In this document: positions 12,253 to 25,455 of the stretch, one piece after another
Layout: each line of letters opens with the position of its first letter
Position numbering within the stretch: the first letter of the stretch is position 1
Assembly (NCBI GenBank): GCA_019787685.1
Contig: JAHNUO010000006.1
Location: 62,001 to 126,000 of the forward strand
DNA: 64,000 nucleotides
Source of the DNA: Chiua virens
Taxonomy: Eukaryota > Basidiomycota > Agaricomycetes > Boletales > Boletaceae
Direction: 5' to 3'
Translations under genes and position numbers: made by a program
Notes under the pieces: model-generated
Told to the model about the DNA's origin: nothing
Database searches by the model: none
What the model saw: only the letters and a program-made list of their open reading frames with translations

Positions 12253-14357
12253 ATGGCAAATAGTGCTCCCCAACTCCCTACTCTGCCGCCCAGCGACAAA
12301 CCGCTGATCTCCCCATTGACTGTTTCACCTGATGGCCAAGTTTCGGCATCTGCGCCTCAGTCTCCAGATGCCACAAACGAAATAATACCTCCTGTTCATA
12401 CGCATCGCACGCTAGTTCTCTGTTTTGATGGTACAGGTGACCAATTCGACACGGATGTAGGTTCTTCTTGGACACGACTTCACCTGTCTCATGATGCATT
12501 CTCCACAGAATTCGAATATCATCCAATTCTTCTCCATGTTGAAGAAGGATGATCCGAATCAACAGATGGTTTATTACCAGGTCGGTTGCTCGCCACATGA
12601 GATTCAGAGTGATTTTAACCCAGCACTCCCTTCTGTAGGCGGGGATTGGTACCTACACAATCCCTCAGATAGCGACCCCAGGTTGGACTAAGATAATGAA
12701 GACCCTCGACATGATGATTGGAAGTTCTCTCAATGCTCATGTGATGGGTAACCAGGAACCTTTTCTCTTAGACTTACCAGGGCTCACAAAACAATAATTT
12801 CAGGCGGCTATGAGTTCCTAATGCAGAATTGTACTGGAACTTCCTCGAATTCGATCTTGGCAGCTGACTTCGTTTTGTATAGATGATGCGGGTGACAAGA
12901 TCTGCATCTTTGGGTTCTCGAGAGGTGCTTATACGGCCCGTGCGCTAGCTGGGATGTAAGTCGCGTGTAATGTGACTGCTTCACGTCGCTAAACAGTTCT
13001 GTTGTAGGATCCACAAAGTCGGTCTGTTGCCTCGATGCAATCACCAGCAGGTCCCTTTCGCATACAAGATGTATACCAAGGAGGATAATGATGGCTGGGA
13101 ACAAAGCAACGCCTTCAAAAAGGCATTTTCCATCAACGTCAATATTGACTTTGTTGGTGTTTGGTAAGTTCTAGAAGACGATATGCGCGGCGGACACCTG
13201 ATCCTTGGAACCTATTAGGGATACGGTCAGTTCCGTCGGCGTAATTCCTCGCACATTGCCGTTCACGAAGGCCGACGATAACATCCGGGTCTTCAGACAT
13301 GCTCTGTCGCTAGATGAGCGTAGAGTGTATGCTACATCTTTTCCCCCTTTTTCAGTAATATGATTGACCAATTTTCTTTTTGACAGCCGATTCAAGGCGA
13401 ACCACTTCAACCGATCAACAGAAGAGGATCGCAATCGTGGACTCAGGCGCCATGAGATGCCACTCAGTGTTAAGAAGATCCCGGTACCTTCCTTGCCAAA
13501 TGTTATTAAGAAGCACATGAATGGCCAGCACTCGAGTCACCCTCACGAGCAATCTTTGTCGGAACTCGAAGAACGGTATTCTCAAACGTTCACTCAGACT
13601 GATGCTGAGGAGGTGTGGTTTGCCGGTGTCCATTGTGGTTTGTCCATCAGTCTAGACCAAATTTAATGTGTTGACACGTCAAGCAGACGTCGGCGGAGGA
13701 TCTGTCGAGAATGGCACACGTAATAGTTTGGCGCGTATCTCATTACGATGGATGATCAGAGAGTGCTTCCGCGTCAACACGGGCATCATGTTCCACCGTT
13801 CTGTGTTCAAAGATATCGGCATGGATCCCGCCTCAGTATATCCATATGTCCTTGAGCGACCTCCGCCGGTCTTTCAAATGCCGCCCCCTCCTTCGCCGCC
13901 CGGTTCGCCAGCGTCCGCTAAGGCCTATTCCATCCCGGCGCCGCAGGTCGTCAATGACTCGAGTATTGTTGCCTACAGTGATGGCGGAACTTTCGTCAGT
14001 GAGGAACAAGAAGATCTCGCAGACGCCCTTTGTCCGTTGTACGACCAATTAGTGGCCTCACCGTACTGGTGGATCCTTGAAGTCATACCTCAAAAGTTGC
14101 GTTATCAGAGAGATGACGATGACAAGTGGGATAATGACTTGGTGTAAGCTTGGTCTCCATGTTACACGGGTGGTTTGTTGACGTCCTTGTGTAGTGTCAA
14201 CATGGGCCAGGGGAGACATATCCCTAGGCAGCAGAACGAGAATGTCACGATAAAGCTCCACCGGACGGTCAAGATTCGAATGGAAGCTGATGGATTACAA
14301 GGCGGCAAATACTGGCCCAAGGCTAAACTCAAGGTTGAACCGGAGTGGGTTGACTAG
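12253..14357 (+). CDS. DUF2235 alpha/beta-hydrolase
   Basis: The DUF2235 family shares its catalytic fold with bacterial type VI secretion phospholipases (Tle1); the fungal members are uncharacterised. Visible signatures are RTLVLCFDGTGDQFD, then NSNIIQFFSMLKKDD after a GTAGGT intron, A-G-I-G-T-Y-T-I-P-Q (12638-12670), and the nucleophile elbow IFGFSRGAYTARALAGMI (G-F-S-R-G, about 12900-12957). Next come FVGVWDTVSSVGVIPRTLPFT, HALSLDERR, and DAEEVWFAGVHCDVGGGS spanning an intron. The C-terminal exon ends at 14357. All introns I checked keep frame, so the gene looks intact. The serine of GFSRG is the expected nucleophile. It stands alone between a non-coding stretch and a pseudogene. Confidence 0.85.
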
Positions 14358-15507
14358 TTGATCGATGGCGGAACTTCACAACTTTGATCCACCATATGCA
14401 TCAAGTATTCTTCATTCTTGTAACTGTACGCATCCGGATGTTTCGTGGAAGATACCTTGTCAGTGTTCTGCAACCTTATGCGATTTTGGTAATCAGAGTT
14501 TTCCTAAGTTTCTGTGTTGACATTGGTCTGTGTTAAGCGAGAAACGTCTCTGGTCTCGATATGACCTAAAAGACTTGGAACCTCGCCACTTGACGCATTC
14601 GTACTATATACCATCGATGGGCCCCTGCAAATTCACGACTTGGACGATCCTCCAAGTTAAAGTTCCATGTCAAAGCAGACATCCCCAGTGCTATAGGTGA
14701 GTGTCCGAGTCCTCGGTAACTCCTAATGGTCGAGCTGTTACTGGTTCACAAATTGTTTGTCGTGTTCCGAGTCGCCATGCACATCGTCAGCTCGGGGACT
14801 AAGTGAGTTCGTCACGAACTTTCGTTCTCTTTCGTGCGCCGGCTTTTTGCATTGATTGTTGAGGCTAGGGAACGAAGGACGACTTGTTCCGTAACTTCCG
14901 TCATCAGTTTTGTACGTGTCCTGAACGGCCTTATTTTGTTTGTTATGCTCCCTGCGACAGAGTTCTAGGCAGTGCGATGACGGGATACTTGAACAGTCGC
15001 CGGATCCAGGTTTCGAACGATCTGAATTATTTTCTTTTACACCCAACTGTTCAGCCGTCTCAAGTGCATGACTTGCGTCCCGAGGCTGCCGTGCACCCTG
15101 CGGATCCGCAGAATCTCCAACGGTCCGAGGAAGAACTTTGAGCACTCGGCGTTTCTCAGGCTCCCAGCCCTCATCTTGCTCCCAGCGCCGACGTGCCGCC
15201 ATCGACTTGTACGCAGTACGTCCACTTGAAGCAGAGGACATGTCTTACGCCCGCATCGGGCTTGGATCCAGCGCTGGAGAACATGCCAATGTTCCCCAGT
15301 TTCTTTCCCCGCAAAAACACCTTCATCTCTCTCACAGTGTCATGTCGGTGAGTTCAACTGTACGATGTCACATGTCCTTCAGGAAGGCACATTCTTGGGC
15401 CCATGTATCCGCCCCTCTTTGGCTCGCACGATAGCATGCATGTACAAGTATCAGCGCGACCCATCGCATTCGTTTAAAACCCCTCCTCGAAAGCGCCCAG
15501 AGTATCC
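14358..15507. other. Intergenic, no supported gene
   Basis: A minus-strand open frame of 167 codons (14738-15241) is rich in charged and polar residues with no domain. I do not count it as a gene. The right end is the 5' flank of the GH28 relic. Confidence 0.4.
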
Positions 15508-17290
15508 ATGTTGCGTACCACAGCGACTTCACTGGCATGCTATGCCGGACTGGCCAACGCATGGTCGACGTTCATTGTCCCACACATCGACAGCGCGGTC
15601 GATACCCCGGCACTCACGGCTGCCATATCGGAATACGCATCCGACGCTTCCCTCGGGTCTCCTATCACTTTCCCAAAGCTGACCAACGTGGATGTGGCCA
15701 TCGAAGGGAACTTGTCTTGCAAGCATCCAAACAGTGCAACGTTACGTTGGCGCAGCGGTGAGTTTCCCTCTGTGCCTATTATGAATACTCGTGGTGGGGG
15801 TGGGTACTGATGTTCGGGTGTCTGAAGAATTACTCAGGGGCTTGGTGTGTATCTGTCCACGAGCTGTTGTAGACTTCTTTTTTCTTCTCATGAATGGCTA
15901 GGACAGGTGGAAGTGACGTTACTCTCCGTGGGACGACCGATCCCAGCTGGGGCTGGATCGATGGCCACGGTCGACAAGCAGTTTACATGCGTCCGCGGAC
16001 GAGGGGAAAAAAGCTAACCGGGCTAGCAGTGGTGGGATATCATGCAACAAGGCAATCGGCCCTACGGTCGGCTCTTTGGAAACATCGATACCGGTGTCAT
16101 CAGGGGCGTCAAGATGTACAAGGTCTGTGCACACCGCGCGTGTTTGGATGTGAACATTTTTGATCGAATGACCATGATGGTCTGCTGGTAGCCGATCGCG
16201 TGGAATTTTCTTACGACTGGATCTAGCAATCTGTACGTTTACAACAACATGATCTTGGCTAGGTCTGTGAAAACTCGGATCCATTCTAGAAGAGGTCGTG
16301 TGCTAAGCGTTGCCTAGTCGTTCCCTTTCAACACGTAGGACAAACCTGTTCTTCGAATCCAATCCGACGGTTGCTTGACGGTTGTCGCGCAAAGAACACC
16401 ACATGGTGGGTTGTCCCAATTCCATGTCTCCTCGAGTCATAGTACACTGACGTCTTCTCGTGCCAACAGTAACAACTACTGTGAAGGCTCTCATGGGCTC
16501 TCTGTTGGTTCCCTTGGTGATGGCGGACAAGTCTCGTCGGTGGAGAACGTGTTGTGAGTCCACTGCTCATTGATCATCCCCATAACCGGCTTCCAGATTT
16601 GAACGATCATGGTAGATGCGCTTTCTGTATACGCCTCTCACTCATCGTTGATATCCCTTCTAGAACCATAGATGGTACGCTGCCTGATTCAAGAGCTGGA
16701 CCGGCAGCAACGGCGCTGCGATCAGGTACGCTTTCCCGATCTCAACAAACCGATTACTGACATTGTCTTCACCACAGCGTGACATGGCCCAACATCATCT
16801 TCATCGACGTCATGTTCCCCATCGGACCTCGTACAAACACGTCCAGCGTGAACGAAACCTATTGAACGTTTTCTCTTTGAAAACGTTGTCGGGGTCATAT
16901 CACGAGTACGTCCATCCCTTTCTCACCCCGGCCGGACACTGATGCGAGTGCAGCACACCGGGCTACGTCGAAGGCCCCTGCATCAGCGACCCGTGCTGGT
17001 ATTACGTCCCGGGCGCCACGAGCAAGGAAGTGGTCATTTCGACCTGTACCCCGACACGGGTGAGTGTCCGTCAGGGGGAACCCCCCTGGTCCCTGTCCCT
17101 GGACTCATGGCCGTCCCAGTGACAAACATCTTGGCCGAGAACGTGTTTGCGTGCCCGTCGCTGCCATGTGCAATGCCTCGGCGGTGCGATCCTCATTCCT
17201 TGAACCATTGCTTCCGCTCATTTACGAAACTTGGTCTAGATCACCAACGTTGGTTTACATCCCAACACAAGTTGCCCTTTAGCGAGATCC
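15508..17290 (+). pseudogene. GH28 exo-polygalacturonase, degenerate
   Basis: Secreted pectin-degrading family. Visible are a signal peptide (MLRTTATSLACYAGLANAWS), GRAVDT/PALTAAI-type start, ITFPKLTNVDVAIEGNLS, GGSDVTLRGTTDPSWGWIDGHG, QWWDIMQQGNRPYGRLFGN, PIAWNFLTTGSSNLYVYNNM, YCEGSHGLSVGSLGDGGQVS, VTWPNIIFIDVMFPI and C-I-S-D-P-C-W-Y-Y-V-P-G-A. Three lesions are visible. First, the catalytic N-G-D-D-C segment is reduced to S-D-G-C near 16363-16375, with apparent small deletions on both sides. Second, the codon expected to be Arg in YAARFKSW is TGA at 16685-16687. Third, a one-base loss near 17040 separates KEVVI from FDLYPDT. Together these argue for loss of function, although most introns still splice in frame by eye. 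Confidence 0.78.
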
Positions 17291-17653
17291 GATATACCCG
17301 GACCCAGCATCTTGGCCAGGCCATCAAGGTAGTGACATCGGAGGTTCATTGGTCCCGACAACCTGGCCAGCACCACAGGGTATGTCTGTAGCACCAATGT
17401 ATTTTATCTACAAAAGCGAATACAGATGCTTTTCTTCTACATGGCCCAAAACCATCATAGTAATACGATGTAGTGAAACAAGCCCACATTGTGGGTCAAT
17501 GGACACACCAAAAAAAGTAACGGTAGAGTTGAGGGGAGGCAATCGTACATACTACGTCGTTTGTATCATAGACGGACATAATAGAAAGACAGAGAACGAA
17601 CAAACGAAGACACAAACTCGTTGAATACAACAAGACTTTGAGTGAAATACGAT
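17291..17653. other. 3' flanks of GH28 relic and histone H3
   Basis: Convergent intergenic stretch with nothing recognisable beyond the presumed 3' ends of the two genes. Confidence 0.4.
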
Positions 17654-18408
<755 letters not shown>

Positions 18409-19719
18409 TTGATGTGAAATAAAAGTTAGTTGTGGATGAGGAAGTGATTGACGAAAAGCGAGGACGGATGACGGTGTGTGATGGTGGTTGCGGAACAAAA
18501 GGGATGTTGTGAGAGGATTCGGGGGGATGGAATTATGTATTTCCCACGCTTTCGTTGATGCGACTTGCGCACTGACCGCCTCTTGTTTGGCTCGGAACTT
18601 TCAAACACACGCAGTCGTCATCCCTGAATAAACAGCACACCAGACATGCACATTCTACCCCGCCACTTAGATCAGCAAACTCCACAGATAACCCTGTGTG
18701 GTGGTGAAGGGTACAGCCCAACATGAAGGCGTATCTCTTCCTCGCTGGAAATGGTTCAATTGAATCATATTGATATCTTGCCTTTTCCACAGCCATATCT
18801 CCTGGAGGTTGCGATAGGCTCGCTATCGACCGTCACGTCATGACGGATATTCGCTTCCAATTTGTCCACTCGCGAGGCAGTTACCCAGTCAGGATCGCTT
18901 GCCAAACGATGGTAGGCGCACCACAGCAACGTTTTACAAATAGACGAACGTGTCAGCCGTGCGCGGCCACTGAAACCAAGTATAGCAACAATGGAATCCG
19001 AGCAGGGGCCTGGGGAGCCCTGCATGATGGCTCGCGCTGGGACCCCTTGATCTTGCTCGGAACATCACTATACTTGTGTCTTACTTTGGTAGTGCCAGAA
19101 AATCAAATCGCCGCCGATCTCGTCACTTGGTCGCGATGATCCACTTTTTGATCACGAGGGGATGAGCTAGAAACGCACCTCAGATTTGGTAAGTTGTGAG
19201 GGATTTTATGCACGACGACTGATCATTCGGGACAGTCAACCAGGAGATTAAGCTTAGCCCAACATGTTCGGTTTCTGTGGTTCTAGTGTTAATTTGGCAT
19301 AACAGACCACCTGACATGTGCGCCATCCATCAGGCTTCTATCTGGGGTTCATAACGTTCATTTGATCGCAGCACCAAAGCCTGTGTCTACAATTTTGATA
19401 TCGCACTTCCCATCGCTTCCAATGGTGCTGTTAATATCACTCGGCGCGGGGAAATCGGAGGAACCGTTGATACGCCACAATGAATGTTCAAAAATATCCC
19501 GCAAATCCTCGTCGAACACCCCACTTCCAAGAAAACAATATAAAATACAACGGCCTACTGTCCGTGTCAAAACTTTTATGTCTAGGTCCCAACGAACGGT
19601 GATAATACATCAAGCTAACGCATGCGTGGGGGTATCAATTCCGTCACCTAATCGTCAAATCAAACATCACAGACAAAGGACAGCAAACACGATGCTGTTG
19701 CCCGTGTCAATCTACCGTG
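18409..19719. other. Intergenic, H3 promoter side
   Basis: 1.3 kb with no supported gene. The part next to 18408 should hold the H3 promoter. The remainder is short unrelated open frames. Confidence 0.4.
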
Positions 19720-20445
19720 TCAAAAGCCACCCAAACACCCTTCAAAGTCGAGGGTGGGAACGGCGAAATCATTACGACGCTGTATCCGCCCATCGGCAGT
19801 TTCCCGACGTCCCAAACTAGGCGACCCGCGCGTGCCTTTTCTCGTCAATGGTGTAACTGGCGCGTGGGGCAGGAAGAACAGCGCAGATTGGATCTCTTCC
19901 TCGGATGGAGAATATGGCGACATTGGATTACTCGTATTCCGACATCCAAACCGTACGGCGATCGGAGGCTCCAGCGATGGCTCAGGTGGGGTTTGTAAGA
20001 CGTCCGAGTCGTCCGATTCTGATCAATAAAATATCAAACCGAGCACATGGAGGAGAGATCGTTAGGCATCGCGCAGGAGACGGAGAAATAGGGTGAATCA
20101 ACCTGAAGACTCGCTCGCTGACCCGCGAGGGTGGAAATAACTCCCCTGAGGACCCTCCGCGTCCCAGTTCCATAGATGACGCGTACGACGAGGGCAAGAC
20201 GGTTCGATTATTTCTCTTTCATGACGACCGGGCAAGGCACAGGTGTTGGGAAGGACCGCAGCGGGAGTACGGTCATATACGGTGGAGGAATGGGTGATGA
20301 AGGTCGATGTGAGGGTCGGAGTGGGGGGGAAGTGGACATGGGGCGAGACGTTAACAGTCGAGGATGTTGCAAAGGGAAACGGTTCTGGACATTGTTGGTG
20401 ACAATATAGATCAGATATTTGGGGATGCTTGAGGATTGAGCGCAT
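19720..20445 (-). CDS. Conserved basidiomycete protein of unknown function
   Basis: Two exons. Exon 1 starts MRSILKHP and carries NVSPHVHFPPTPTLTSTFIT, YDRTPAAVLPNTCALPGR and GPQGSYFHPRG. An intron separates it from exon 2 (about 20022 downward), which carries ESDDSDVLQTPPEPSLEPPI, SPYSPSEEEIQSALFFLPHA and the end AVPTLDFEGCLGGF. I recognise this order (ILKHP start, SPHVHFPPTPTLTST block, CLGGF end) as a short, disordered, proline-rich protein conserved in basidiomycetes. No biochemical role is known to me. It is a useful taxonomic marker for the window. Confidence 0.75.
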
Positions 20446-21659
20446 GGACCGAAGATCGTGTCAACGAGAATAAGAACGTTAACCACCAAGACGCAGAAGG
20501 GACAACACGATGGCGAAACAGGGAGACGAGGGAGAGAGGGAGAGGGATTTGGCACGAGAGGAGGTGGGCCCGGGTACCTGCTTATGAGGAGGCCGGGGTT
20601 TATATCAAGCAGAAAAAAATAGCGGAACGTAACGCCAACAACTCCATTTTAGGACCCGGCCTCGGAGTTTTCATAATGTCGGAGATTCAAAATAACGTTG
20701 CGGTAAAACACGTTGATGCGCATTTTCAAGCACAGCGCGTCACAGCGTTTCAAAAAAAGAGTCCCTTTTCCCGCTTTCGTGGGTAGACCACCCATGTGGT
20801 GGTTGTTTCCCGGTGCAATGGAGTGAGTCCACTCGGTCGCGTACCAAGCCATTGTCACGGTCATGTCAGTCTTGTTGCCATCGTTAATCAAGGGAGCTCC
20901 CACCTGGCCCGAGCGGGGTGGTATCCATCATGGACAGGGCCATAGCAACTTGTTTCTGACATGATGCGGCGGAGCTGCCCCTCGCGCGTCAAAGCACACA
21001 AGCGTGGGCTTTCGAATGGCAGAAAAGACGCATTCCATACCAGTGGAGAGTCATGTTGCCACCGAAAAACTTTCTCACAGCTTCTTTTTCCCCCTTTTGT
21101 TTTTTTCTGTGTGACCGATACCCGGGTTTAATTATTTTAAATTTCCGGAGACGAAAAACTGGACATGAGATAAGAAACAAACAGATGGATAAATGGGACA
21201 AATAGGTCGAGGCCGTTCGTGGGCGGTGCATTGGCGGCCGTCGTTGTCGGCCATGACGCGCACATACAAGACGATCTTGGTTAGGCTTTCATTGTCCCTT
21301 TTGTTCGATTCAGCCCACTGCCGAACCATAAGAAACGAATACGAGCATGCGACGGCGGCGGATCAATCGACGAGTATTTCACAATGCATCGGCAGCCTCC
21401 CTATCGCCCGTTTGCCAGGCTGAATCTCCGAGCACAGGAGTCAACCCGACATGTGCGCAAGTCGATGCCCTTCTCAACCCGCGGTCTGAGAATAACTCGA
21501 GTATCTGTCAGGTACACACAACCGACATGAACTACGCGTGTGTCCCCCGAATCTTTGCGAGGAGGCGAAAACTATGCATGAACATTCGGAAGCACATTAC
21601 ACTGCACGTAACTCGCATGATACGTCCGTCATACGCGCCAAGCCAAGAAGCACCCGAGA
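20446..21659. other. Intergenic, no supported gene
   Basis: Upstream flank of the conserved basidiomycete gene and downstream flank of the DUF726 gene. A T-rich stretch lies near 21080-21110. Nothing else was recognised. Confidence 0.4.
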
Positions 21660-24600
21660 TTACATGGTCCAAGGATTCATACCAAGACCGTTCCCCGTCG
21701 CATTCCTAAACTCGGCAGTCGTATTCCATGGATCTGGTTCCATGCCTTGAAACGTGATTTTCCCATCGGGAGAGCCAAAGGATAGACCTGGTGAGGCTGT
21801 AGAAGCAGACTCCCCGCCCAGGCCGCCCAGCCGATCGTGTGAGTAAGGCGATGATGCAGGACGGTGTGTAGAACTCCCTAACAAGGATCCTTCAGTCGAC
21901 CCTGCAAAGGGGTTCCCCAACGTGGTCTCCTGGGCGTTGCCCACAAGCTTCGCAGAAGGCCACGCTAGCGGGTTCAAGTTCATGTTGGGTGGATAGGTCG
22001 GCCGAGATAAGGTATTACTGGACTGTGCGGAAACTTTCGCTTCCCATTCCCCGCGCGCCTTTTCAATTGTTCCATAGGGTTCTCTGTGGCTCACTGTCAA
22101 AGTGGAGAAAGCGGAACCCAGCGTGTCAGACAAGTTCCGGTCTGATGTGGCTGCGTGATCGCCGTCATAAGGGATTGGCCTGACAGCGCCAGTCGCTGTC
22201 CCAGTCTGCCTTATTGGGGATGATAACGGTCCACCTGATTCAGAAGATAACGTAGGCGGTACTGAGGCGTCCTGATCTGGTTTAGTCTGTGGAACAACTA
22301 GCTGCTCGGGACGACGCTCCGCCTCCCCGATCATGTGTTTCATAGCAGCTAAGTCAAACCCGGCATGGACAGGAACATCGGATCCGGGGTCAGATGCGCC
22401 ACTGGTATTTTTTGGACCAGAAGGTACGGGATTCGGAACGCTATCTGTCCGAGGGGGGAGGTCGTCTTCTTGTGACTTGGACGAGGGCGCTTTTCTCCTC
22501 GAGGAACCGAAAGAGGCAGCGGAAGGAGGTCGAGAAGCGGCGGAGGAAGATTGTGACGTCTTTGGGCGCTTCGAGAACCATCCTTGCTTCTGCGGCTTGG
22601 CCTCTTCAGTCTCCTCCCGAATCACCACTCTGTCTCCTTCAAAGTCGGGTTCCTGTTCCATTAAATCAATCACCATGCGAACAGCGCCGCTTGAGCCAAT
22701 GAGTGTGTAATACGCACCACAGGTTCGTCAAAGTAATCCGCAGTCACTGGGAACCCCAGTTGGTCAAGAATGAGTGGCATGAAGGTTCTATAACTCATGT
22801 GACCCGCAATTTTGTCCGTCACCTCTACGTTCTCCAATCCAGGTATACCCTCTATCGGCCTCAGCCCAGCTACGGAATTAAGGCCCCCACTCGTTGCGCG
22901 AAACAGATAGTTCAAAACCCAGTCGTTCTTTGCATACGTATTCACGAATCGGCCCGAAACAGCGCTCCGAGCACTGCACCATGTGCTTTGCGAGGCGGTG
23001 ACCGTGGCGCCAAGAATGAAGACGTCTTGCACGATGCCGAAAGCCTTTGCCTTAGCGAGTTCTAGCAGCGCATAAAAGATGGCACGAGCACCAAGCGAGA
23101 AGCCAATCAATGTGATCGGTCTAACCCCAAGATGCCGCTGTAATAATAGTTGCGCAAGCACACTTCCCGCTGCGCGTGCTCGATCAAGAGCATTGCTCCA
23201 AGGGTTATCGATGAGGTAACCTAGCTTTGTAAGGACTAGTGAGATGGTTAGTCCTTTACGGGATCCAGACAACAAAACAACGGTGACTCACTAATAGGCC
23301 ATTGCAGTGCACCCATCAATGCTGTCATGGCAGTATGCTGCAATACCGTCTGACCGAGCTGAGTCAAAATCTCGCCCGTCAAAATCTTGAGGGCACTCCC
23401 GGTTTCTTGGATCATTTCAGGTTCCCAAAGAATGCTGAATACATCCCCGACAATGGGATCTAGCACGCTAAAAGGTAGTCGTACGTCATCTATCTTGCCA
23501 CTCATGAACCTACAAATATATGAGCGGGGTCAAGGAGACAAAAACGCCATCCGTACCCAGGTACAGTCAATATGCAACTCACTCGTTTGTTATTATGAAG
23601 AGGTAGTACATCAAAAGTCCTCACACTTTGAGTCCGTCTGGCCATACCACGTGCAGCGATGCTGGAGCCTGTCAATATCCCACCTGTCGTGATCACTGCA
23701 GCGCCTCCTGTACCAGCGAGGAAGCCTGTCGTCCCTGAGATACCGACAGTTGCGAACGCAGCGCCGAGGCCGGCACCAATGACAGGAGCCAACAACCCAG
23801 CTGACAGCCCAATCACGAGACCACCCCCTGCAAACTAAAGTGAATTGATCGTAATGGCTACCAATGTTCGAATCACCTACCTAAGGTTGCAAGGCCCATC
23901 ATCATATATCGTCTTTTCCGTGCAGCCTTGGAAGAACCTTCGATGATATCCTGGTTTTCCAACTTCTCGGTACCCTCCTGAATTTCGAGCGCTTCGGTGA
24001 CGCGCCGCTCAAACTTGACGACGTCAATCCAACCAAGGCCGAGTTTCAGAGCGACATGTTCTAGCAGTACGCGTGAACGGGCGTCATAAACACTGTCGGC
24101 AACTAAGATGAGGAACAAGTCGCACAAGACTGTCCATCGAATGTCAAGCGTGACATCCTTGTCGATGGACGACAGTGTCATGGTGACACCAGGTAGAGAT
24201 GACGAAGCCACGGACGTGTTTTCCAGGACACGAGCCGTCGTTTGAAATTGGGGTGTAGTTGGTGATGAAGGCGGCATGGGGCCCGCTGGGGGGTTGGAAG
24301 GTGCGAGATTGATGTCGTGTCCTGTCGGGTGGGATGCTTTCTCCATTTCCAGTTTCTTGGCTTCGACAGGATCGTATTCTGGATTAGCGATCGTGTGTGT
24401 CGTCATCAAAGAGGGGGCTAGATCGCTGGCTTGCACGCCATGCAACGCAAGACTGTCGATCATCTTTTGCTCTGCGGAAATGTGTTAGGGTGTATAGATT
24501 ATTTGCAGGAAAAGGGGGATGGAATGACGAATGAGATACCTGCAGTCTCGAGATCCATATGGTAGTAAAGTCGCCCCATCACCTTCAACGCCCAGAGCTC

Positions 24601-25098
24601 CATGCTATGAATAGCATCCTTGAGCTCTTTCTTGCGCGTATTCTTCATCGCTTGCACCATCTCCTTGGCAGTGAGGGCACACAGACCGACGTACGCAATA
24701 CGCTGAGCCTCGGTGAGCATCTTCTTCGTTGTCTGCATCTGACCCAGCGGCGTCATCGCATTATCTTCGTCGAAGAGATACCGCGTCCGTAGATGCACCT
24801 CATCCGCTTCATCCTCCTCGTCCCCTCGTAACCGGGTATACTCACTCTCGTTTTGTTCCGTCTTCGTTCGCCATTGGGTCCCTTTGTCATCGAAATCGAT
24901 GAGGTCTCCCGTTGCGTTTCCACTCGAGTCTGAATGCGAATGCGACGCCGATTTCTTGGGAACGTAGTGGTATTTGCGTTGATCCTCTTCGTCAAGGCCG
25001 CCTGCGAATTCATCTTTGACGACAGGCATTTCTTGCCAGCCTCCTTCGTCATCATCTGGATCAGCATCGAATGAAAACGGGTTATTGAGTGTCGACAT
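21660..25098 (-). CDS. DUF726/TMCO4-type hydrolase (yeast Mil1-like)
   Basis: Predicted membrane-associated lipase-like alpha/beta hydrolase; the yeast relative Mil1 interacts with clathrin adaptor AP-1. The N-terminus at 25098 (MSTLNNPFSFDADPDDDEGG) is acidic. A helical region follows (TEAQRIAYVGLCALTAKEMV), then RRYMMMGLATLGGGLVIGLS and GLGAAFATVGISGTTGFLAG, the glycine-rich membrane segments typical of DUF726. Next come ILTVPGFMSGKIDD, ILWEPEMIQETGSAL and the nucleophile elbow LIGFSLGARAIFYALLELA (G-F-S-L-G). The end of the domain is KNDWVLNYLFRATSGG...VEVTDKIAGHMSYR. The C-terminal exon (EPDFEGDRVVIREE... to 21660) is a long Ser/Pro-rich disordered tail. The exons I checked join in frame. 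Confidence 0.85.
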
Positions 25099-25455
25099 TA
25101 TGGAAATCGTGGCAGGGCGGGGTGGTGTACTCGATGAACGGGTATCATCAAGCCTTGCAGTGCTCGACCTGAGCTAATATGATTTGAAGTGTGATCGAGA
25201 TAGTTTCCCACGACTATCAAAGTTCAAAGTGTCTTCGTTTAACACGAACCACCATCGAACAGGCAAGTCATTCTACCTAACAGTGAACGGAGTATCGATG
25301 AGTCTTATGGCACATGCACAGCCAACCGGTCACTACGTTCTGACTACGGCGTGGTGTCCCCGAACGCTCTAGCGGTCACTTTATTACTCACCGAATCATT
25401 ATTCAAGGGCCCCGTCTACAACTCACACGTAACGTCTCTCTCTCTCTCTCATGAG
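25099..25455. other. Divergent promoter region between DUF726 and P450 genes
   Basis: 357 bp between two divergent starts. A CT-repeat tract (TCTCTCTCTCTC, about 25437-25449) lies immediately upstream of the P450 ATG. Confidence 0.45.

Noticed and set aside
12491..12691. Separate small ORF in the DUF2235 gene
   Set aside because: It reads through an intron; splicing at CAG|GTCGGT and CTGTAG|GCGGGG restores the family sequence A-G-I-G-T-Y-T-I-P-Q.
14738..15241. Minus-strand open frame of 167 codons rich in charged residues
   Set aside because: No recognisable family and no support from neighbouring exons; could be real but cannot be supported.
18409..19360. Histone H4 gene paired with H3
   Set aside because: Looked for on both strands next to H3; no H4 sequence found.
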